NCBI GenBank assembly: GCA_020627685.1
Contig: JAHDGK010000004.1
Location: 121,667-166,963, forward strand
DNA from: Granulosicoccus sp.
GTDB taxonomy: Bacteria; Pseudomonadota; Gammaproteobacteria; Granulosicoccales; Granulosicoccaceae
Direction of reading: 5' to 3'
DNA length: 45,297 bases
Shown: positions 34,120 to 41,665 of the stretch, piece after piece
How positions within the stretch are numbered: the first letter of the stretch is position 1
Layout: each line of letters begins with the position of its first letter
Position numbers and translations under genes: made by a program
Notes under the pieces: model-generated
Told to the model about the DNA's origin: nothing
What the model saw: the letters and a program-made list of their open reading frames with translations, nothing else
Database searches by the model: none

Positions 34120-36357
34120 ATGTCTGCACGGCCTACTCCAGCAAAGCACCGCGCGCTTTTCGACTATCCACCCTATTGGGCGGAATGCTACGGTCGCGCT
34201 CCTTTTCTGCCTATGAGTCGGGCGGAAATGGATGAACTGGGCTGGGACAGTTGCGACATTATAGTCGTTACCGGCGATGCTTACGTCGATCACCCTAGTT
34301 TTGGTATGGCTATTGTGGGCCGCTTACTGGAGGCTCAGGGATTCCGCGTCGGCATCATCGCCCAACCCGATTGGAAGGACACCAAAGCCTTTGAGGCTCT
34401 AGGTCAGCCCAACCTGTTTTTCGGGGTCACCGCCGGCAACATGGATTCCATGATCAACCGCTACACAGCGGATAGAAAAACGCGATCAGACGATGCCTAC
34501 TCACCGGATGATGTCGGTGGCAAACGACCCGACCGCAGTTCTATCGTGTACTCGCAACGATGCCGGGAAGCCTACAAAGATGTCCCGATTATCATTGGCG
34601 GCATTGAGGCCTCCTTAAGACGCATCGCACATTACGACTATTGGCAGGACAAAGTCAGACGATCCATTCTGGCCGACGCCAAAGCCGACCTGCTTGTTTA
34701 CGGCAACGGCGAACGAGCTATCGTCGAACTTGCACACCGTATTGCTGCCGGTCATGACATTAAAGAGATCAACGATATTCGTGGCACTGCCATGATGCTT
34801 GACGAATTACCCAGCGACTGGATCGTCATTGATTCGAGCAAAGTGGATAAACCCGGAAGAATTGAAGAACCGGTAAACCCCTACATCGTGCCCGAAGACG
34901 GACAAGGCGAGGCATCCCCGTGCCAGGACGATGCTGCAGCCGCTGCAGCTTCTACCGATGCGTCTACGCAAGTTCTAACGTTTATGAGTCGTGAGGAGCG
35001 ACAGGCGATACGCCAGCAAAAACGCGATAAAACCGTTTTGCGATTGCCCTCGTTCGATATGGTCCAGAACGATAAGGTGCTTTACGCACATGCCAACCGG
35101 GTTTTACATCTGGAAACAAACCCTGGCAATGCACGCGCCTTAGTACAAAACCAAGGTGGCCAGAAGTTATGGCTTAACCCGCCGCCCATCCCGCTAACCA
35201 CCGAAGAAATGGACTACGTCTTCGATCACCCGTATGCCAGGGTCCCGCACCCCTCCTACGGCAATGCGCGTATCCCAGCCTATGAGATGATTCGCTTCTC
35301 TGTGAATATCATGCGTGGATGTTTCGGTGGCTGTACGTTTTGTTCTATTACCGAGCATGAAGGCAGAGTCATTCAGAACCGTTCTGAAGATTCAATCATC
35401 AAAGAAATTGAAACGATACGCGATGATGTCCCGGGCTTTACCGGCGTTATCTCAGATCTTGGTGGGCCTACCGCCAATATGTATCGCATTGCGTGTAAGT
35501 CACGAGAAATAGAATCCAACTGCCGATTACCCTCTTGTGTTTATCCGGATATCTGTTCGAATTTAAATACAGACCATTCTTCATTAATTGGTCTTTACAA
35601 ACGTGCACGGGAACTACCGGGTATTAAGAAGGTGCTTATCGCCTCTGGCTTACGGTATGACTTAGCCGTTAAATCACCCGAGTATGTCGAAGAACTGGTG
35701 ACTCATCATGTTGGCGGTTATCTGAAAATTGCCCCCGAACACACCGAACGTGGTCCGTTGGATAAAATGATGAAACCGGGCATCGGGGCTTATGATGAAT
35801 TTAAAGCCATGTTCGAAAAATTCACCAAGAAAGCCGGTAAGCAACAATTTTTAATACCGTATTTCATTGCGGCACATCCGGGCACTACCGACAAAGACAT
35901 GATGAATCTAGCTCTATGGCTGAAGCGTTACGGATTCCGGGCAGACCAAGTACAGAACTTCTACCCGTCACCAATGGCCACGGCCACGGCTATGTACTAC
36001 ACCGGTAAAAATCCGTTAAGCCGGGTTCGCCGAAACGGCGGTGATGTACCTATTGCGAAAAGTAGTGCACAACGCAGACTGCACAAAGCATTTTTACGCT
36101 ACCACGACCCCGACAATTGGCCGATGCTACGCGAGGCGTTGAAATCGATGGGCCGTGCTGATCTCATTGGTAACGGCAAGCAGCATTTGATACCAACGTA
36201 TCAACCCAAAACCGATAAGGGTTATCAAAGTGCCCGCAGTAAAAACAGTACGCCTGCCGAGCGCAGACGTGGACGCGGTGCTGCAAGAGTGGGAAAGGTA
36301 CGTAAGGGCCAAATACTATCGCAGCATACTGGGTTACCGCCACGGACTACGAAGTAA
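34120..36357 (+). CDS. ygiQ: YgiQ family radical SAM protein
   Basis: This 745-residue protein has the radical SAM cluster motif at C401, C405 and C408 ([13 protein letters not shown]). The N-terminal domain begins [20 protein letters not shown] and includes [20 protein letters not shown] and [20 protein letters not shown], all typical of YgiQ. The C-terminal tail is basic (about 715-745). YgiQ is widespread in bacteria, but its reaction is not established. TGAGATC lies upstream of the ATG as a weak ribosome site. Residues about 255-285 form a low-complexity insert rich in Ala, Asp and Ser. Confidence 0.95.
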   Translation: MSARPTPAKHRALFDYPPYWAECYGRAPFLPMSRAEMDELGWDSCDIIVVTGDAYVDHPSFGMAIVGRLLEAQGFRVGIIAQPDWKDTKAFEALGQPNLFFGVTAGNMDSMINRYTADRKTRSDDAYSPDDVGGKRPDRSSIVYSQRCREAYKDVPIIIGGIEASLRRIAHYDYWQDKVRRSILADAKADLLVYGNGERAIVELAHRIAAGHDIKEINDIRGTAMMLDELPSDWIVIDSSKVDKPGRIEEPVNPYIVPEDGQGEASPCQDDAAAAAASTDASTQVLTFMSREERQAIRQQKRDKTVLRLPSFDMVQNDKVLYAHANRVLHLETNPGNARALVQNQGGQKLWLNPPPIPLTTEEMDYVFDHPYARVPHPSYGNARIPAYEMIRFSVNIMRGCFGGCTFCSITEHEGRVIQNRSEDSIIKEIETIRDDVPGFTGVISDLGGPTANMYRIACKSREIESNCRLPSCVYPDICSNLNTDHSSLIGLYKRARELPGIKKVLIASGLRYDLAVKSPEYVEELVTHHVGGYLKIAPEHTERGPLDKMMKPGIGAYDEFKAMFEKFTKKAGKQQFLIPYFIAAHPGTTDKDMMNLALWLKRYGFRADQVQNFYPSPMATATAMYYTGKNPLSRVRRNGGDVPIAKSSAQRRLHKAFLRYHDPDNWPMLREALKSMGRADLIGNGKQHLIPTYQPKTDKGYQSARSKNSTPAERRRGRGAARVGKVRKGQILSQHTGLPPRTTK

Positions 36358-36372
36358 GATTCTCCCGTTGGT

Positions 36373-36398
36373 TCGTGCGCTCAGTAGAGAGTGCACGA
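36373..36398. terminator. convergent-gene hairpin after ygiQ
   Basis: TCGTGCGCTC (36373-36382) pairs with GAGTGCACGA (36389-36398) around AGTAGA, 10 pairs with one G-T. It lies between convergent ygiQ and the DUF2059-like gene. T-tracts are poor on both sides. Confidence 0.45.
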
Positions 36399-36422
36399 TA
36401 AACACGCATAGAAGGGTTGTGG

Positions 36423-37283
36423 TTAAGCGCCCTGACCCACTCTACCGACCAGGATCTCCTGAATAGAGACGCCCAACTGCTCTGCAGCGTTAAATAAACC
36501 TTTTGTTAATCCGGTATTAAGTGCGCTTACAAAGTTCTGACCTGCAGCAGTCTGCAACACATCGGTGTAGGCTTCAATGGCCTCAATAGGTTGATCTTTA
36601 AATACAAAGGCAATAGTGGCCAAAGAACTTTTACGATACGCATGCGTTAGCTCAGTACGCTGACCTTGCGCTGCTGATAAAAGCTCCTGCGGGCTCAAGC
36701 GTTGTTCTGCGGGTAAGGCAGGACTTAAACTCACTTGCATGGCCACTTGCATACCGATCATGGCATCGACCGCGCCTTCAGTCGCCTGCATTGCGCTTTC
36801 TAGAGCTTTAACCGCCAACTGCCGATCATCATCAAGACCGTAAAAACCGGTATCGGCATACCATTGTTGAAAACGGCCGGAATGCTCAAGGATGCCATTG
36901 TTTAATTCGGCTTCGCGAAGCGATCTACCACGGTCACTGGAATAGAACTCCACCAGCAAACGAATTTCATTGGTAGACATGGCATCGCGCATTTCATTAA
37001 GCACGGTATTTCGCAAGCTTTGCGTCTGGAATACAGATGCGACTGCATGTTGCAGCTGAGGAATATCTTGTTGTTCGAAAGGCTCTACAACACCATCTTC
37101 AATCATTAGCTGCTTGAAGCTATCGTTAACAGCCTTTGGCAAAACTTCTAACTGATCATCAAAGCCACTAAGCTGCATTAACGTTTGAGCATCATAGCTC
37201 TGTACGCCAATAGCGGGGCCTGAAAAAATCAATGTCAGCAACATCCATGTTGCTGACCAAATTACTGCCGTGCGCTTGATCAT
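36423..37283 (-). CDS. exported DUF2059-like protein
   Basis: This 286-residue protein has a signal peptide (MIKRTAVIWSATWMLLTLIF, with a likely cut near residue 27). It is otherwise helical. The segment EIRLLVEFYSSDRGRSLREA (about 107-126) matches the DUF2059 core, in which a helix ends in a Phe-Tyr-Ser/Thr-Ser motif followed by Gly. The second half (about 190-270) may be a degenerate second copy, with an AIEAYTDVLQTAAGQNFVSA segment at the equivalent place. Function is unknown. A well-matched promoter lies just upstream (37335-37307). The assignment rests on one short motif. Confidence 0.65.
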   Translation of the reverse strand: MIKRTAVIWSATWMLLTLIFSGPAIGVQSYDAQTLMQLSGFDDQLEVLPKAVNDSFKQLMIEDGVVEPFEQQDIPQLQHAVASVFQTQSLRNTVLNEMRDAMSTNEIRLLVEFYSSDRGRSLREAELNNGILEHSGRFQQWYADTGFYGLDDDRQLAVKALESAMQATEGAVDAMIGMQVAMQVSLSPALPAEQRLSPQELLSAAQGQRTELTHAYRKSSLATIAFVFKDQPIEAIEAYTDVLQTAAGQNFVSALNTGLTKGLFNAAEQLGVSIQEILVGRVGQGA

Positions 37284-37306
37284 GTACCGCGCCTCTTATT
37301 ATGGTT

Positions 37307-37335
37307 TTTATCAATACGGTTGATTCTGATGTCAA
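37307..37335 (-). promoter_or_regulatory. probable sigma70 promoter of the DUF2059-like gene
   Basis: On the minus strand a perfect TTGACA (37335-37330) is followed after 17 bases by GATAAA (37312-37307, 4 of 6). The -10 ends 23 bases before the start codon, giving a very short leader. Confidence 0.5.
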
Positions 37336-37547
37336 CCTGTAAAAACTCTAACGGCACGGTTTCAAATCAGCCCATAGCTAACACTACGTTATGTGGCGAA
37401 TGCCCTAGTATGTTACATCGATTGTTAATTCCGTCACATCGCCCCCTGAGTAAGCGTGAATTCGAACACACGAAATTGCTGATTTCACACGCTCAATTGT
37501 CACCCAACTGTAAACATTCAACAAAGGGCTGCCCTAGTCTCAATTAA
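37329..37547 (+). CDS. doubtful small cysteine-rich reading frame
   Basis: Seventy-two codons from ATG encode a soluble peptide with five cysteines, two of them in LCGECPSM and two in NCKHSTKGCP. Codons look ordinary for the window, but no Shine-Dalgarno is visible. The start also overlaps the -35 of the opposite-strand promoter. It may be chance. It is recorded because it fills most of an otherwise empty region and has paired cysteines. Confidence 0.2.
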   Translation: MSTCKNSNGTVSNQPIANTTLCGECPSMLHRLLIPSHRPLSKREFEHTKLLISHAQLSPNCKHSTKGCPSLN

Positions 37548-37603
37548 AGGCCGCAGGTTCACATACCGGGGCGTGAATGCTTTTGTACATGCAATAGATG
37601 GTC

Positions 37604-37618
37604 GATAACTACGTTATC
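37604..37618. promoter_or_regulatory. inverted repeat before the carbohydrate-binding-like gene
   Basis: GATAAC (37604-37609) and GTTATC (37613-37618) form a perfect repeat around TAC, 26 bases before the ATG at 37645. It is an operator-sized element; the binding protein is unknown. Confidence 0.35.
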
Positions 37619-37644
37619 AATAAAGCCTTAAAGACTCTCAGCCA

Positions 37645-39105
37645 ATGAGCATCCTAAATAGTCACGTGTTTAAGAGAAGCCGCCGCGTAATGAATGCCTG
37701 TCGCGCATTCGCCATTCTCCCGGTATCACTAATAACGCTCTCGCATGCCGTCGCCGATACCAATCAGGTGTATCTTGAGCAAGGCGGTTATGTTCATTTT
37801 GAAGCTGAAGATGCAAGCACCGTCGGTAGCTGGGATGTCAATACAGCGTTGAATGATTACACCGGCAGCGGCTACCTTGAATGGACAGGCCCAGACTACT
37901 TCTCTGAAAACAACGCAGGCAATGGCATCATTACCTATCACTTTCGAGTAGAAACAGCCGGTAACTACGAACTAAGATGGCGCAGCAGAATTGCCAAAGG
38001 TGAAAGCAATACTGAGTCTAATGACACCTGGGTACGATTCAGCACAGGCAATGATGTGGCCGGCGAAGAGCCCTTGAGCGGTTGGACGAAAGTGTATATG
38101 GGTGAATTCGGCATCTGGTCTTGGAGTGCCCGCACGGTAGATCATGTTGCCAACCCGGTTAGACAGTATTTCTCACAAGGTGATCACACACTGGAAATTT
38201 CCGGGCGCTCTTACGGTCACGCTATCGATAGAATCGCCTTGTATCGATACGATGACGTTAACTTCGACCCAGGCTTGAACGGAACATTAGCGTTGTCGTC
38301 TTATGTAAGGCTTGATGGGTCAACAGAAGATCCTAACCCCATTGTTTCACCCAATCCAACGACAACGGAACCGCCAACCGAACCGGAGCCGGAACCTGAA
38401 ACCGAAAACGAATTAGACGAACGCAATAATGTCGCGGCGATTGGATCAAGCGCTTCTGAAAACAACGCCTCATTTTGTGCGGCAAACACATTGACGCTTG
38501 TTGCATCAGATGCGGCGACACTGAACATCAGCGGCCAATCGCCAATCTATAATCGCGATACATTACTGCTGGACGCAGATACCAGCAATGTTTTGCTCTC
38601 ATTCGACTTAACGCAAGTACCGGCATTCACGTCAGCTAAATTGCAGTACTCCACAGGCGTTGACATCAGTAACGGTACGCTGGATATCTATCTGGGTTCA
38701 AACAGCGCATGGGTGGATAACAACGCTTCAACCGCACCAGATCCAACCGTTCGTGTGGCTACGGCTCAAGGTGGTTGGGATGCCAATGCACGTTATGAAA
38801 CCAATCTCACCGCATCTTTGTTAACGCAAAGCCAAACGACGCTTATCGCATCCATTACAAGCGGTAGCGGCAACTTAAGCCTACGCAGCACAAGCGGCGA
38901 GCAGCCACTACCGGTTTTATCGATAAGTGGTGCTGCTCAATTCTGTGCTGACTGGGAGGCGAATAACAATGAAGCCACGACTGAGACGCCCGATGAAAGC
39001 GATACGGGTACTGTCAAAAAATCCGGTGGCGGTATGAGTTATTGGATGCTAGCGCTACTGCTCGCTGGAATGCGCAAGGTAGCTCCAGCTACGAAAAATT
39101 CGTAG
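37645..39105 (+). CDS. secreted protein with a CBM-like domain and Gly-Gly C-terminal sorting tail
   Basis: This 486-residue protein has a signal peptide cut near SHAVAD (about residue 37). Residues about 40-215 form a beta-sandwich resembling family 6/35 carbohydrate-binding modules (GGYVHFEAEDAS, GNYELRWRSRIAKG, SYGHAIDRIALYRYD). A Pro/Thr/Glu linker (about 232-260) and a second beta-rich domain (about 270-440) follow. An acidic Thr-rich spacer leads to KKSGGGMSYWMLALLLAGM, then basic residues. Glycines, a hydrophobic helix and a basic end match the plan of the GlyGly-CTERM signal processed by rhombosortase in other proteobacteria. No catalytic residues of a glycosidase are evident. The ligand is unknown. 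Confidence 0.8.
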   Translation: MSILNSHVFKRSRRVMNACRAFAILPVSLITLSHAVADTNQVYLEQGGYVHFEAEDASTVGSWDVNTALNDYTGSGYLEWTGPDYFSENNAGNGIITYHFRVETAGNYELRWRSRIAKGESNTESNDTWVRFSTGNDVAGEEPLSGWTKVYMGEFGIWSWSARTVDHVANPVRQYFSQGDHTLEISGRSYGHAIDRIALYRYDDVNFDPGLNGTLALSSYVRLDGSTEDPNPIVSPNPTTTEPPTEPEPEPETENELDERNNVAAIGSSASENNASFCAANTLTLVASDAATLNISGQSPIYNRDTLLLDADTSNVLLSFDLTQVPAFTSAKLQYSTGVDISNGTLDIYLGSNSAWVDNNASTAPDPTVRVATAQGGWDANARYETNLTASLLTQSQTTLIASITSGSGNLSLRSTSGEQPLPVLSISGAAQFCADWEANNNEATTETPDESDTGTVKKSGGGMSYWMLALLLAGMRKVAPATKNS

Positions 39106-39109
39106 CTGG
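39085..39109 (+). terminator. perfect hairpin spanning the stop codon of the CBM-like gene
   Basis: CCAGCTACGAA (39085-39095) and TTCGTAGCTGG (39099-39109) pair perfectly, 11 pairs with loop AAA. The stop codon (39103-39105) is inside the right arm. It may stabilise the mRNA 3' end or take part in termination. No T-tract follows directly. Confidence 0.5.
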
Positions 39110-39123
39110 CAGATACGCGTAGA

Positions 39124-39145
39124 CAGCCTTTCAAACGAAAGACTG
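39124..39145 (+). terminator. possible terminator hairpin after the CBM-like gene
   Basis: CAG-CTTTC and GAAAG-CTG pair with one internal C-A mismatch around loop AAAC. T-rich sequence (AATAATTTGTTT) follows. It lies between two convergent genes. The stem is weak. Confidence 0.35.
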
Positions 39146-39155
39146 AATAATTTGT

Positions 39156-39380
39156 TTAGTTATAAGTGACAGGCAGCTGTAAAAGCTCTTTCGCCGCAGC
39201 GGCCTGTTCTTTTTGCTTTTGCAGCCTTGCCAGAAATTCTGCTTCCGTCTCTCCGACCATAGCCATCAGAGGAAGTTTGTCAGTCTTTGCGGCCGCGTGA
39301 TTGCCGTAGTTGCAGCCTTCAGCAACAGCGGATGCTGAAAACAGGCTCAAAGCACCTGCGAGTACGAGTAGTCGTTTCAT
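39156..39380 (-). CDS. small exported protein of unknown function
   Basis: This 74-residue precursor has a clear signal peptide (MKRLLVLAGALSLFSASAVA, cut before E21). The mature part is about 54 residues with a single cysteine (EGCNYGNHAAAKTD). It has a central hydrophobic patch and an acidic/basic helix (EAEFLARLQKQKEQAAAAKE). I recognise no named family. It is monocistronic, on the opposite strand from both neighbours. Confidence 0.75.
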   Translation of the reverse strand: MKRLLVLAGALSLFSASAVAEGCNYGNHAAAKTDKLPLMAMVGETEAEFLARLQKQKEQAAAAKELLQLPVTYN

Positions 39381-39479
39381 AAGTCAATCCTGAGTGGTTG
39401 CCAGTAACGAAAAGTACGCCCTTGGTTATCTCATATTAAATACCGAAGAGCAAGCGAATCGCGGTTTCGGGTACTCTAA

Positions 39480-39503
39480 GTGCCAATGCCAGTTTCTTGG
39501 CAC
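39480..39503. promoter_or_regulatory. inverted repeat upstream of the MFS gene
   Basis: GTGCCAA (39480-39486) and TTGGCAC (39497-39503) form a perfect repeat with a 10-base spacer, 83 bases before the MFS start codon. The geometry would suit a dimeric repressor or LysR-type protein, but no regulator gene is adjacent. Confidence 0.4.
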
Positions 39504-39586
39504 CCTAAAGTCTCAGCTGGGCGGGTATAGTCCAACGATTGTCGACCTTACGAAAACTCAACTAGTTACGGTGCTCTCAAGACGAT

Positions 39587-40780
39587 ATGCAACGCAGTCA
39601 GCTTAATTTTTTATTTCTTAACGTGGGCCATTTTCTGGACCACTTTTTCATGCTGATATTTGCAACGGTTGCTGCCCTAAGGCTTAGCAACGAGTGGGGG
39701 TTAAGTTATGCAGAACTCATCCCCTACGCCACACCGGGCTTTATCGCGTTTGGCCTGTGCGCAATCCCCGCAGGTTGGCTGGCTGATAAGTGGTCCCGCG
39801 AAGGCATGATGTTGATCTTCTTTGTCGGTATTGGCTTAAGCTCCCTACTTGCCAGCCAGGCAAACAGCCCCGTAGAAATAGCACTAACCCTGACACTCAT
39901 CGGCGTTTTCGCGGCCATCTATCATCCCGTTGGATTAGCCATGGTTGTTCAAGGTAGAACGAAAACCGGTATGCCGTTGGCCGTTAACGGCGTTTTCGGC
40001 AATATGGGAGTAGCCTCTGCAGCCTTACTCACCGGCTACTTTATAGACTCCGCAGGTTGGCGAACAGCATTCGCCCTGCCCGGTGTTTTATCTATCGGCA
40101 TCGGCGTTCTTTATTGGTTTTTTATAAAAAGCCAGGCGGCAACGGAGACAACGGTTGCTAAGAAGGAAAACACTAACGTGCAAAACGCCCCTAGTGCTCA
40201 TGCAGGCAATCTATTAATTCGGGTGTTTGCGGTTATATTTTTTACGACTGCATTAGGCGGCCTTATTTTTCAAAGCACCACCTTTGCGCTGCCTAAAGTG
40301 TTTGAAGAACGCCTTCCAGACATCGCAAATACCGCGACCTTAATCGGTTGGTACGCGTTTATAGTTTTTTCGGTAGCAGCGTTTGCTCAACTGGTCGTGG
40401 GCTATCTGGTCGACAACCATTCGGTAAAGATCGTCTTTGCAGGCGTTGCGTTGCTACAAGCAATATTTTTTACAGCCATGATTCAGCTAACCGGTCTTGC
40501 AGCTCTGCTGGTTGCCATCGCGTTCATGCTGGCAGTGTTTGGCCAAATACCCATTAACGATGTACTTGTCGGAAGGATAGCGCGGAGCGAATGGCGCAGC
40601 CGTGCTTATGCGCTTCGCTACGTTATCGGGTTTTCTGTCAGTGCAACTGCTGTTCCGCTCATTGCGTGGATACACAGTACCTGGGGCTTCAACGCGCTTT
40701 TCATGACTCTGGCTGCGGGTGCAACATTGATTTTCTTAGCCACGATGACACTCCCAAAATTTATTCAAGAGACTGCCTAG
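39587..40780 (+). CDS. MFS transporter
   Basis: This 397-residue protein has about 12 hydrophobic segments in two halves with a short central loop (about 185-205). The family loop between helices 2 and 3 is seen in GWLADKWSREGM. The stretch FLNVGHFLDHFFMLIFATVA at the start and YHPVGLAMVVQGRTKTGMPL recall the Fsr/fosmidomycin-resistance-like branch, but the substrate is unknown. The last 20 bases overlap the 3' end of the convergent binding-protein gene. Confidence 0.88.
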   Translation: MQRSQLNFLFLNVGHFLDHFFMLIFATVAALRLSNEWGLSYAELIPYATPGFIAFGLCAIPAGWLADKWSREGMMLIFFVGIGLSSLLASQANSPVEIALTLTLIGVFAAIYHPVGLAMVVQGRTKTGMPLAVNGVFGNMGVASAALLTGYFIDSAGWRTAFALPGVLSIGIGVLYWFFIKSQAATETTVAKKENTNVQNAPSAHAGNLLIRVFAVIFFTTALGGLIFQSTTFALPKVFEERLPDIANTATLIGWYAFIVFSVAAFAQLVVGYLVDNHSVKIVFAGVALLQAIFFTAMIQLTGLAALLVAIAFMLAVFGQIPINDVLVGRIARSEWRSRAYALRYVIGFSVSATAVPLIAWIHSTWGFNALFMTLAAGATLIFLATMTLPKFIQETA

Positions 40781-41639
40781 CATCGAGCAACTGCTCAACC
40801 AAGCCGACAGACCATGGGCCTGCACAAATAGTCTGATTACTCGGCAAGGACAGAATCAATGGATCAAGGCCTGATTGCCGTATAGCAGGATGTTCTGTTA
40901 AAGCTTGTCCACGGGAATAGGTGCCCTCACTGTAGGGCGATTCGATCAGTGCATCGGGTGACAGATGAATTAAGTCTTCAAGACTCATGACTCCATAGGC
41001 TTCTATCCCCTTATCAGTAGCCACATTGTGCCAACCCGCGAGAGACATAATGGAACCACGCATAGAGGATGCACCCACGGTGTAGCCGTTAGCATCGTAA
41101 ACCGCAGCTTTTGGGCGACTCTTACCTGCTTTGAGCATCGCTTCATCGAGTTCAAGCCTACGGATTTCGATGTTCGCTAAATTGCTCTGAAGCGAGTTAA
41201 TCACCGATGCAGCCCTTTCTTGTTGCTGCAAAAACTCACCCACCAATCGGATGTTCTCTAGCATTGCTTCTACTGAATTGGCTATCTCTAGAGACTTGAC
41301 GTCCAGTTCCAGTTCCGCGAGCAATGCGAGTGTGTGTCTGGGCGTATAAGGACCGGTAAGCACCATATCCGGTTTGCGAGGGAGGATGTCCTCGGCCCGT
41401 GCGTCGGCCAGCGGATAGTCTTTGGCCTGCTCGTGATAAAAAGAACCGGCTTTGTCGTGGCTTAACATCGACAACGCTTTAATTTGTGCAGGTTCTGCAA
41501 GCAACATGACCATCTGGTCTGCGCACAAGTTGATCGACAAAACCGAAGGAGCCGGCTGCGATGCGCCGGCTCCCGAACTCACTGAGGTGAGTATTCCAAC
41601 GCTTATGCCGAATAAAAAATGATGAAACTTACCGGACAT
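40761..41639 (-). CDS. orphan BtuF-like ABC substrate-binding protein
   Basis: This 292-residue precursor has a signal peptide cut near GAGASQ. The fold signature of helical-backbone metal-chelate binding proteins (cobalamin, heme, siderophore) is visible: VLSINLCADQMVMLLAEPAQ, then LPRKPDMVLTGPYTPRHTLA and the long backbone helix containing VGEFLQQQERAASVINSLQ. The C-terminal half has SLAGWHNVATDKGIEAYGVM and LEDLIHLSPDALIES. No permease or ATPase gene lies in the window, so it must work with one encoded elsewhere. It ends 20 bases inside the convergent MFS gene and starts 26 bases after the 5'-nucleotidase, so it is probably in one transcript with it. Confidence 0.85.
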   Translation of the reverse strand: MSGKFHHFLFGISVGILTSVSSGAGASQPAPSVLSINLCADQMVMLLAEPAQIKALSMLSHDKAGSFYHEQAKDYPLADARAEDILPRKPDMVLTGPYTPRHTLALLAELELDVKSLEIANSVEAMLENIRLVGEFLQQQERAASVINSLQSNLANIEIRRLELDEAMLKAGKSRPKAAVYDANGYTVGASSMRGSIMSLAGWHNVATDKGIEAYGVMSLEDLIHLSPDALIESPYSEGTYSRGQALTEHPAIRQSGLDPLILSLPSNQTICAGPWSVGLVEQLLDARQSLE

Positions 41640-41665
41640 AAACGTTGGACACTTTTAAAAAACAA

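Larger units (their letters stand above)
37284..37644. other. 361-base intergenic region between divergent secreted-protein genes
   Basis: It holds the minus-strand promoter at 37335-37307 and an inverted repeat at 37604-37618 near the downstream plus-strand gene. It also holds a doubtful 72-codon reading frame (37329-37547). I see no RNA gene, terminator or insertion element. The length allows room for divergent control of both exported proteins. Confidence 0.6.

Noticed and set aside
39394-39606. 70-codon plus-strand frame before the MFS gene
   Set aside because: It overlaps the MFS start, has no ribosome site and contains the inverted repeat at 39480-39503; more likely leader DNA.
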